From Sediminitomix flava (GTDB lineage Bacteria > Bacteroidota > Bacteroidia > Cytophagales > Flammeovirgaceae): a stretch of 64,000 nt of DNA. The first letter of the stretch is position 1. The number at the start of each line of letters is the position of its first letter. Shown one piece after another: positions 1 to 7,800 of this stretch. The translations under genes and the position numbers were made by a program. The stretch is taken from positions 186,001 through 250,000 of the forward strand of contig NZ_QGDO01000007.1 of the NCBI RefSeq assembly GCF_003149185.1. Direction: 5' to 3'. The notes under the pieces were generated by a model. That model saw nothing but the letters and a program-made list of their open reading frames with translations, was not told the DNA's origin and did no database searches.

Positions 1-414
1 ACATTTATGGGAGCTGTGTATATTATGGGGTTCCTTTCTGGTGTCAAAAACTCACCGAATTGGTGGTTTCTTCTTGCCGGTCTTTTAGATATTGTATTTG
101 GTTATGTTATTCTAACCAGTCCTTTTATTACAGCATCGGTATTGCCTTTTGTAGTCGGGATTTGGATTATTGTGTCTGGTATCTTGGCTATAGTAGAGGC
201 CTTTCAAAGTAAAAAAGAAAATGGTAATCCATGGTGGTTGAATTTATTAAGTGGTATCATTTCCATTTTTCTGGGATTCATCATCACCAATGATTTATTG
301 GCAGGGACGATAGCCATAACTGTATTGATGGCTTGTGCACTCATTTCATCAGGTATTTTAAATATGGCATTAGGGTATAAATTAAGAAAACAAAAATCAG
401 ATGATGATCGATAA
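1..414 (+). CDS. HdeD family (DUF308) membrane protein, 5' end outside window
   Basis: At least 135 residues with four hydrophobic segments (roughly residues 18-40, 42-65, 75-97 and 98-122), a GxxxxxG-like small-residue pattern and a charged C-terminal tail (KLRKQKSDDDR). This is the pattern of the HdeD/DUF308 family, small inner-membrane proteins linked to acid or general stress. Family members usually have about six membrane segments and 180-190 residues, so the first segments probably lie upstream. The frame stays open to base 1, so the ATG at base 7 is probably internal. Its end overlaps the start of the GrpE-like gene by 14 bases, which suggests translational coupling in one operon with the chaperone genes that follow. 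Biochemical function is unknown. Confidence 0.75.
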   Translation, partial: TFMGAVYIMGFLSGVKNSPNWWFLLAGLLDIVFGYVILTSPFITASVLPFVVGIWIIVSGILAIVEAFQSKKENGNPWWLNLLSGIISIFLGFIITNDLLAGTIAITVLMACALISSGILNMALGYKLRKQKSDDDR

Positions 415-934
415 TCAAAATAAATTCAATAATGAAGGTTCAACTTTTCAGATGAATGAGCCTAAGCTAGTGGAAAAGGAGTTGGCTGACTTAGCTATTG
501 AACTTTATGAGTCGCAACAAAAAATATTGCGATTAAGAGCTGAAATGGAAAACCAAAAGAAAAGGCTAGAAAAGGAAAAAGAAAGAGTTAAAGAAATGGC
601 TGCTTTTAGTTTTATTTCTAGTATCCTTCCTGTGAAAGACAGTATGGAGAAAGGCATTGATATTACTTATATGGAAGATGAGAATATAAAAGCTGAAGAT
701 TTATTCAAAGGAATGACAACGACTCTCAGAGTACTAAATAATGCATTTGAGCAAGCTGGGATTCAAGAAATAAACCCAATAGGAGAATTCTTTGACCCAG
801 AAATGCATGAGGCTATGACTGTAAGGAAAGTTGATGGTGTCTCTCCAAATAAAGTGATTATGGTTTACCAAAAAGGCTATATGCTTCATGGACGATTAAT
901 AAGACCCGCCCGTGTACAAGTCTCAACGTTATAA
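401..934 (+). CDS. grpE: GrpE-type nucleotide exchange factor
   Basis: 177 residues. An N-terminal charged coiled coil (about residues 25-65) precedes the GrpE beta domain with the family signature near the C-terminus (FDPEMHEAM, then VIMVYQKGYMLHGRLIRPARV at about residues 128-172). GrpE releases ADP from DnaK and works with a DnaJ protein. No dnaK is present here. The next gene encodes a CbpA-type DnaJ, so this is probably an accessory GrpE in a stress operon and not necessarily the sole housekeeping copy. Two consecutive ATG codons start it, and it overlaps the preceding HdeD-like gene by 14 bases. The N-terminal region is shorter than in many GrpE proteins. Confidence 0.9.
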   Translation: MMIDNQNKFNNEGSTFQMNEPKLVEKELADLAIELYESQQKILRLRAEMENQKKRLEKEKERVKEMAAFSFISSILPVKDSMEKGIDITYMEDENIKAEDLFKGMTTTLRVLNNAFEQAGIQEINPIGEFFDPEMHEAMTVRKVDGVSPNKVIMVYQKGYMLHGRLIRPARVQVSTL

Positions 935-1074
935 AAACTATACACAATTTCAAAGCACTAGATCTGACAAGTGAAGAATGTTTTTTACGTTTAGATGAAC
1001 TTCAAAACAATGCTTCAGAAGAAATGTATTTGATGCTGGATTTGAGGAAAACTATTAGGGCTTTGAATAGCTAG
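931..1074 (+). CDS. Possible small protein (47 residues) with a non-AUG start
   Basis: An open frame follows grpE and reads MKTIHNFKALDLTSEECF... to ...LMLDLRKTIRALNS if the ATA at 931, which overlaps the grpE stop, is the start. The composition is amphipathic and soluble, with several Glu, Leu and Asp residues, unlike random AT-rich sequence. It ends directly in front of a strong terminator. No ATG occurs in this frame until mid-protein (1024). It may be a real gene with a rare start codon, a gene whose ATG mutated to ATA, or chance. No family is recognised. Confidence 0.3.
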   Translation: MKTIHNFKALDLTSEECFLRLDELQNNASEEMYLMLDLRKTIRALNS

Positions 1075-1113
1075 AAGTACAGTTTTGCCTGATTGTACTT
1101 CTAGTTTTTATTT
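1071..1113 (+). terminator. Rho-independent terminator after grpE
   Basis: A perfect 11-bp inverted repeat, CTAGAAGTACA (1071-1081) and TGTACTTCTAG (1094-1104), with a 12-base loop is followed by TTTTTATTT. It separates the hdeD-like/grpE transcription unit from the DnaJ-like gene. Confidence 0.8.
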
Positions 1114-1137
1114 CTAATAATTAAACGATCATACATT

Positions 1138-2088
1138 TTGGAAAATAAAGACTATTATCAAATACTTGGTGTAAGTAAAGATGCTACCTCAGACCAGATT
1201 AAAAAGAAATACAGAAAACTGGCAAGTAAATATCATCCTGATGTAAGTAAGGATAAAGATGCTGAACATAAATTCAAAGAAGTCGGAGAAGCATATGAAG
1301 TACTGAAAGATCCCGAAAAAAGGAAAGCATACGACCAATATGGTGAAAATTGGGAAACTGCAAAAGAGCAAGAACAGTATCAACAACAATATCACCAAAA
1401 CCATGACTTTGGCGGGTTTTCACAAGGGGGCTTTGATTTTGGAGGAAGTGGTGATTTCAATGATATCTTTGAAAATCTATTTGGTGGTAGAGCTAATGCG
1501 CACTCCCAAAGAAGAAGTCATAAAGGAGAAGATATAAATGCTTCTATTACAATTCCTTTATCAGATGCTTACAAAAGTTCTACAAGGCAAATTACTTTTC
1601 AATCATCGTTTGTAGACAATAAAGGACGTATATCAAATAGACCTACTACGCTCAATGTGAAAATACCTACAGGTTTACACAATGGGAAAAAGATTAGACT
1701 TAAAGGAAAAGGAGAGCCGGGTTATAATGGGGGTGATTCAGGAGATCTATATTTAAAAGTAAATTATCAAGAAACGGAAAATTATCATGTAGAGGACGGT
1801 GATGTTTACATGAGTTTTCCTATCGCTCCATGGGAGGCTGCGCTTGGTGAATCTGTTTCTATCTCAATTCCAGATGGTAGCAATATTAAACTGAAAATTC
1901 CTAATGGAACTCAAAGTGGCAAAAAATTGAGACTAAAAGGGAAAGGTATTCCATCTCAAACACCAGGTGATCTTTATGTGATTTTGAAAGTCATAATACC
2001 ATCTGCTGATGATGATAAAGTTAAAAAGGTGTATGAAGATATGAAGTCGCTAGATTTTAATCCACGTGAAAACTATAAAGCATTCTAA
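1138..2088 (+). CDS. cbpA: CbpA-type DnaJ co-chaperone (J domain, no zinc finger)
   Basis: 316 residues: an N-terminal J domain (about 4-70) with the HPD triad (YHPDVS), a Gly/Phe-rich linker (about 90-125), then two C-terminal substrate-binding domains (about 133-305). The Cys-rich zinc-finger region of DnaJ is absent, which places it in the CbpA/DjlA class that stimulates DnaK ATPase activity. The reading frame opens with TTG at 1138 ([16 protein letters not shown]); no upstream ATG is available, so the TTG start is the best choice. The gene begins about 25 bases after the preceding terminator and ends 2 bases before the cbpM-like gene, the classical cbpA-cbpM arrangement. Confidence 0.9.
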   Translation: MENKDYYQILGVSKDATSDQIKKKYRKLASKYHPDVSKDKDAEHKFKEVGEAYEVLKDPEKRKAYDQYGENWETAKEQEQYQQQYHQNHDFGGFSQGGFDFGGSGDFNDIFENLFGGRANAHSQRRSHKGEDINASITIPLSDAYKSSTRQITFQSSFVDNKGRISNRPTTLNVKIPTGLHNGKKIRLKGKGEPGYNGGDSGDLYLKVNYQETENYHVEDGDVYMSFPIAPWEAALGESVSISIPDGSNIKLKIPNGTQSGKKLRLKGKGIPSQTPGDLYVILKVIIPSADDDKVKKVYEDMKSLDFNPRENYKAF

Positions 2089-2090
2089 TT

Positions 2091-2408
2091 ATGAAATATG
2101 AAATTGTAAAAATAGTTGAAGCTCAAGTTGAGAACGATGAAAATAAGCTTTTAACCTTGCTTGATTTATGTAAGCATAGCCGTCTGAGCGAAACAGATGT
2201 GTTAGAATATATCAATGAGGGAATCATAGATTTTGAACCTACATCAACTAAGAGCATGAGATTTTCATATGAAACTTCTGAAAGAATTATGAAGGCAAAC
2301 CGCCTTAAAAGAGATCTAGAACTAAACTTTTCAGGATTGTCTCTTGCGTTGCAGCTGTTGGATAAAATTGAAGACTTAGAGAATAGATTAAAAAGGTTTA
2401 GATACTAA
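2091..2408 (+). CDS. cbpM: CbpM-like chaperone modulator
   Basis: 105 residues. A MerR-like helix-turn-helix fold at the N-terminus (LLTLLDLCKHSRLSETDVLEYINEGII, about 20-47) is followed by a C-terminal helix of heptad type (ALQLLDKIEDLENRLKRF). Size and layout match CbpM/MerR-type modulators, which bind the J domain of CbpA and inhibit it. It lies 2 bases after the CbpA-type gene, which supports the assignment. It is probably a protein-binding rather than a DNA-binding partner, as in Escherichia coli. Confidence 0.8.
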   Translation: MKYEIVKIVEAQVENDENKLLTLLDLCKHSRLSETDVLEYINEGIIDFEPTSTKSMRFSYETSERIMKANRLKRDLELNFSGLSLALQLLDKIEDLENRLKRFRY

Positions 2409-2436
2409 AGCTTAATTAAATTTTTGATCTCACTTC

Positions 2437-2499
2437 AAAAGTATAGCTAAAGATGTTATATGTTCATCTAAAACCTGAAGCTATACTTTTTATTTTTTA
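2437..2499 (+). terminator. Rho-independent terminator after cbpM
   Basis: AAAAGTATAGCT (2437-2448) pairs perfectly with AGCTATACTTTT (2479-2490). The loop is 30 bases and T-rich sequence (TATTTTTTAG) follows. Confidence 0.75.
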
Positions 2500-2673
2500 G
2501 CCATTTAATATCGTGACTTTGCGTTGAATCATTTATAGCTTTTGATGTTGTTCTTTTTAGAGGTGTCTTGCTTGTTAAAAATATCAAATATAAGTTATGT
2601 GGCATCTATTGATTCGTGTGGGAATAAAAAATATACTTCACGATATTTCATGGTAAACATTAAATTTAACGCA

Positions 2674-4236
2674 ATGAGAAAACTCAGAATTATAATTCTA
2701 GTATTCATTTTAGCTTGTTTTATTTATCCTAATGTTTTTGCTCAAGATTATGACATTGTGATTTTAAATGGACGTGTCATGGATCCTGAAACAAATCTAG
2801 ATGCAACAAAAAATATCGGTATTAAGGATGGAAAAATTAGTGTAATTACTGATGATGAAATTGAAGGTAAAGAATCAATAGATGCGAAAGGACATGTCGT
2901 CTGTCCTGGATTTATTGATTTACATCAGCACATTGGAAGTATACCCTTTGGACAAAAACTCGCTTTACGAGATGGAGTAACAACTCCATTAGAATGTGAA
3001 TTAGGGGCTTACCCATTATCATCATTCTATGATAAACTCGAAGGGAAATCCATTACCAATTATGGTGCAACTATTAGTCTTCCTTCTATTAGAGAAGAAG
3101 TGTTAAACCCAAAATACAAAAGTGATTATTTTACGATTCCTCTAGACATGCAAATACAAGATGAAAGCATGTTTCTTAAACTGGTTAATGTTGGAACCAA
3201 ACCGAATAAAGAACAAAGAGAAAAAATATCCGAATTGCTTGAAAAAGGTTTAAAAGAAGGGGCGATAGGTATAGGTAATCCTGTAGGCTATCAGACGAAA
3301 GGGCAAACTTCTCTTGAAATGATTGCAGCACAGAAAATCGCGGCAAAATATGGGTTAGCGACTTTCTTACACGGACGATTTTCTAGTAATAATCCGCCCG
3401 AATCTGGAATTTTGAGTGTACAGGAAGCTATTGCGAATGTCGGTGTTTACGGAGGAGGTTTACTTATACAGCATATGCATCAACAAACTTTAGCGAATAC
3501 CGATGAAGCCTTAGAATTTGTAGATGATGCTAGAAAAAATGGTCTCAAAGTACAAGTTGAGATCTATCCTTACAATAAAGGAGCGACCATTGTAGCTGCA
3601 GATTATTTAGTACCAGAAAATTATGGGCCAAATATGGGACATGATTATTCAGATATCATTGAACAAGCCAACATGAAACCTCTAACAAAGGAGCGTTATG
3701 AAGAATTGATGAAAACAAATCCTAAGGCAGGGGTCATATTTCTCGGAATAGATGATGAAGGTTTAAATAGATCTCTAGCTTTTCCTTCAACTTTTGTTGG
3801 TAGTGATGCATTTCCACTTGTGCATTCAGAAACAGGAGCTCTAGCTGAAGATTTTGATTTTCCATATGAAAAAGCACAAGGACACCCACGTGCATCAGGT
3901 ACACATGCTCGTGTTCTTAAAATGGTTAGAGAAGATAATCTAGTGCCACTTATGTTGGCAATATCTAAGATGTCTTATATGCCAGCCAAGTTTATGCAAG
4001 AAAACGGAGTTGAACAAATGGCTAGAAAAGGTAGGATTCAGACAGGAATGGATGCTGATATTACCATTTTTGATCCTTCTACTGTTACTGATAACGCCAC
4101 ATTTGATCTTGGTAAAAATGGCTTGCCCTCAACAGGTATTCCTTATGTAATTGTAAATGGAGTGTTGGTTGTAAAAGATTCGAAAGTTTTGGACGGGCTT
4201 TACCCTGGTCAAGCTATTCGAAATAAAGTGGAATAG
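2674..4236 (+). CDS. Exported amidohydrolase, N-acyl-D-amino-acid deacylase-like
   Basis: 520 residues from the ATG at 2674, chosen because it begins a clean signal peptide (MRKLRIIILVFILACFIYPNVFA, cleavage before QDYD). An upstream in-frame ATG at 2542 would add 44 residues with no signal character. The amidohydrolase fold shows GFIDLHQH (metal ligands H84, H86), LHGRF, IQHMHQQ, a late Asp in VGSDAFPL, and HPRASGTHARVL, which closely resembles the HPRxYGTxxR motif of D-aminoacylases. Such enzymes hydrolyse N-acyl-D-amino acids or related cyclic amides in the periplasm. A TGACTTTG -7-like box at 2514-2521 could serve as promoter. Strong terminators on both sides make it monocistronic. The exact substrate cannot be read from sequence. 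Confidence 0.8.
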   Translation: MRKLRIIILVFILACFIYPNVFAQDYDIVILNGRVMDPETNLDATKNIGIKDGKISVITDDEIEGKESIDAKGHVVCPGFIDLHQHIGSIPFGQKLALRDGVTTPLECELGAYPLSSFYDKLEGKSITNYGATISLPSIREEVLNPKYKSDYFTIPLDMQIQDESMFLKLVNVGTKPNKEQREKISELLEKGLKEGAIGIGNPVGYQTKGQTSLEMIAAQKIAAKYGLATFLHGRFSSNNPPESGILSVQEAIANVGVYGGGLLIQHMHQQTLANTDEALEFVDDARKNGLKVQVEIYPYNKGATIVAADYLVPENYGPNMGHDYSDIIEQANMKPLTKERYEELMKTNPKAGVIFLGIDDEGLNRSLAFPSTFVGSDAFPLVHSETGALAEDFDFPYEKAQGHPRASGTHARVLKMVREDNLVPLMLAISKMSYMPAKFMQENGVEQMARKGRIQTGMDADITIFDPSTVTDNATFDLGKNGLPSTGIPYVIVNGVLVVKDSKVLDGLYPGQAIRNKVE

Positions 4237-4284
4237 CATTTTTAGATTGTAATTTTAAAATTACTTAAGGCAGAAAAGGTCTTC

Positions 4285-4321
4285 AAAGGGCAGGTATGAA
4301 AATATCTGCCCTTCTTTTTTT
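4285..4321 (+). terminator. Rho-independent terminator after the amidohydrolase
   Basis: AAGGGCAGGTA pairs with TATCTGCCCTT (one G-T pair) across a short TGAAAA loop, followed by CTTTTTTTC. Confidence 0.85.
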
Positions 4322-4879
4322 CAAACATTCAAAAATATTAGCTCAATCAGAATTTGATTTAGAAGACTCAATACTCACTAATCATTCAGAATAAATTAGA
4401 ATCAATAGAGAATTAGAGGTAAGAGACATTATTATTTGGAGCTAGTTACTTATTACTCATAACATCGTCCAAAAAGTAATTTTAGAAATGAGTGATACTA
4501 TTTTAACGTATTGGTATGGGTTATTACCCCAACGAAACTTATAAGGGTAGTAGAGTATGAAATATGGAAAAAAATGTATTTATTAATGATATACACTGCG
4601 AAAACTAACTCTTTTAAGAATCTGTAAAATGAAATATGAATAAAGGAAAGAGTCTTTTTTAATACATCTATTTACTTATTAGCGAAGAATACACTCCACA
4701 AACACGAATAATTAAAAAGTTAAGATCAGATTGATTTATGTTATTATGGTTTACGCTCTATACTATGTGTGAATTCGAAACTCTTTAACTTTTAATTTTT
4801 TCTACAATGGAATTTCACTAAAACTATTTATTCACTGCAATTCAATTATTACCTCGTATTCATACCTCCAAAAACTAAA
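4322..4879. other. AT-rich non-coding stretch before the M9-type peptidase
   Basis: About 560 bases with no convincing ORF, RNA gene or promoter of the two shared types found elsewhere in this window. It presumably holds the promoter and a long leader for the large secreted peptidase, but no clear TAnnTTTG box at a good distance was seen. Confidence 0.5.
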
Positions 4880-7800
4880 ATGTCTTATATGAAACATTTT
4901 TTACTATTAATGCTGTCATTATTACTTATTAATTCAGCTAAAGCTGATATATGTGATGATGATTTATCAACTTTAGATTACAATACAATAATCACTGAAT
5001 TTAAAACTGCTGATTACAATTGTGCTTCAAAAATCATTGTAGACCTGTATACAAATAGAACCAATGAAGTAAGTCTACTCAATGATCTGCTTACTATGGC
5101 ATCTAATTTTGCATCTGCAGATACTGCACGTGCCAATGCAGTTTGGGCTCTAGGTACTTTTTATGGTTTAGAGTCCACAGAATCAGCTCATCTCTTGGTT
5201 AAGAATAATTATTCTTTGGTCTTGAATACTGTTAATACTGTAATCATGGATGACACAAAAGAAAATCCGATTGATTATGCGTTATGGGTGGTTGATTCTT
5301 ATATGAATTTTGAGGACAGCATTGAGACTCGTATTGAAGAGCTAGCTTTTCGTGCGGACTTTTCATCACGCTTTAGGTTTAGGGTGATGCAAAGATGGTA
5401 TCAGTATAAAATTGAAAAAGATACTGAACTAACAGCGCAAGATATGGATTGGCTCGCAGATGCATTAGTTCATGAAGATGAATGGGTTCGAGCTCAAGCA
5501 GCCTACAACATCGCGTCATTGGAACAATCGAAAGATTTAATCAATAATGCACTTTTTGACACTCTAAGACCAATTTTATTAGATAAGTATAATACTGATT
5601 CTAATCGAGATGTAGTCGCTTATTCAGCATGGGCTTTAGATGTATTTGATGGCTCTAACTATTGGAATGAATATAAAAATACTTTTGTTAACACCTATCT
5701 TACGACTTATTATGAGAAAGACTTTGTGAAAATTTACGCTGGTCTTCCATATGATCAATTAGAGCATTTTGCTGATATCATGATTGAACTGAATGAGTTC
5801 TATTCAGAGTTTATGGGCAGCGAATTCCAAACACCTGCAGATGCTGGAGAAACAAATGAGATTGCTTTGTATCTGTTCCCAAATCAAGAAACTTATAATT
5901 TCTACATGTCTAGCTATATCGGCTCTGGAGCTAATAACGGAGGTTTGTATATTGAGCAGAATAGTACACTTTATACTTACCAAAGAGATGCTGTTACGGC
6001 AGGACTATCAGTTGAAGAGTTAATTAAACATGAGTTTGGTCATTATCTAAATAATAAGTACATATTTAAAGGATTGTGGAATGATTGGGGTGCTTATGAT
6101 GGTGTAGATATGGGCTTTCATACCGAACAAAAAGGTTGGGCAGATGAAGGACTTGCTGAATTTATGGCTGGATTGGAAACAGGTCATCAGAATGTATATG
6201 AAAGCTATCCGAGAGAAGGAATGTATAAAACATATTATTGTAATACACGAAACTCTTTAGCTGATTTGATCAATAGAAAAGTAGGTTACGATGATTTTAG
6301 TGGTTATTGGGATTATGAAGGAGGATATAGCTTTATGTACTTTATGGTCAATGAACATAAAGATATGTTGCTTGATATTCTAAAAAAGTTCAGAGATTCA
6401 GGTAAGTTTGGTAGTTATCAAACAGAACAGTTTGAAAGTTACATTCAACCTTATGGATACACGATAGCAACGCTTGAAGCTGAATGGCACGCTAAAATGG
6501 ATGAGTGGTGTAATGGTGAATATTTAGTAGCTGATATTAGTATTAATAAAGAATTCCTTAAAACAGGAAATAAAGTAACTTATACCGATAATTCAGATCC
6601 AAGTACAGGTAATTCAATTACAAGTTGGGAATGGAAGTTTGAAGGTGGAATTCCTGAAAACTTTTCAGGTCAGAACCCTCCAGAAATTTTATATGCCGAG
6701 GAAGGTATTTTCTCAGCTACACTAAGCGTTACTGATAATTTAGGAAATACTGCTTCAAAGCTGCTCACGAATGCAATTAATGTGACAGCAAATGATGTGG
6801 TCATGCATAATGGATCAGAAACAGTATGCGATGCTTTCTTTTACGATCCGGGTTGGAAAAATGATTATGCCTTAGATGGAGCGTATGTTTTAACCCTTTA
6901 CCCTGAAACTGGTCAAATGTTATCTGTAGAGTTTTTAGATTTCTTAGTAGAAGATATCGGGGCAGAAGGTGATATTTATGATTATTTGAGTATATACGAC
7001 GGAACAAGCATTGATGCAGGCTTAATAGGTCAATACTATGGAAGTAACAATCCGGGAGTAGTTACAGCTACAAATGCAGAGGGTGCTTTAACCTTCAAAT
7101 TTGTTTCTGATAAAGAAGGAATTGTGCGTTCGGGTTGGAAAGCTAGAGCAAGTTGTACCCCTGCAGCTCCATTTGCTGACTTTATTAGCTCTACTCTCAA
7201 AACAACAGTGAATGAATCTGTTAACTTCACTGATATTTCTAAGAATTCACCTTCATCATATTATTGGGAATTTGAAGGTGGAACTCCGTCTACTTCTACA
7301 GAAGTAAACCCAGTGATAAGTTATACCAATCCTGGGACTTATGAGGTTAAACTGACCGTAAGTAACACTACAGGCTCAAACACCGTTGTGAAGACTGATT
7401 TTATAACTATTTCTGAATTGGCTTTACCAATTGCAGATTTTGAGGCTAGTAATCTAAAAATTTCCTTAGGAGATGTAATTGATTTTAATGATTTAAGTGC
7501 TCCAAATGCAACAAGTTGGAATTGGACATTTGAAGGTGGTACTCCCGAGACATCAACCGAACAATACCCTAGAATCATTTATAACGAGGAAGGAGATTTT
7601 GATGTGAGCCTTACCGTAACCAATGCATTAGGTAGTACAACGGAGGTTAAAACAGCTCATATTACTGTTGTTAATGATTTGGTTTCTGAGTATTGTCAAG
7701 ATGCAAAAAGTGCTTCAAGCTTTGAGATATATTACCCAATTACTAATGTTTCTTTAGGAGATATTAATAATTCATCTAGTCATTCAACGGAAGGATATAG

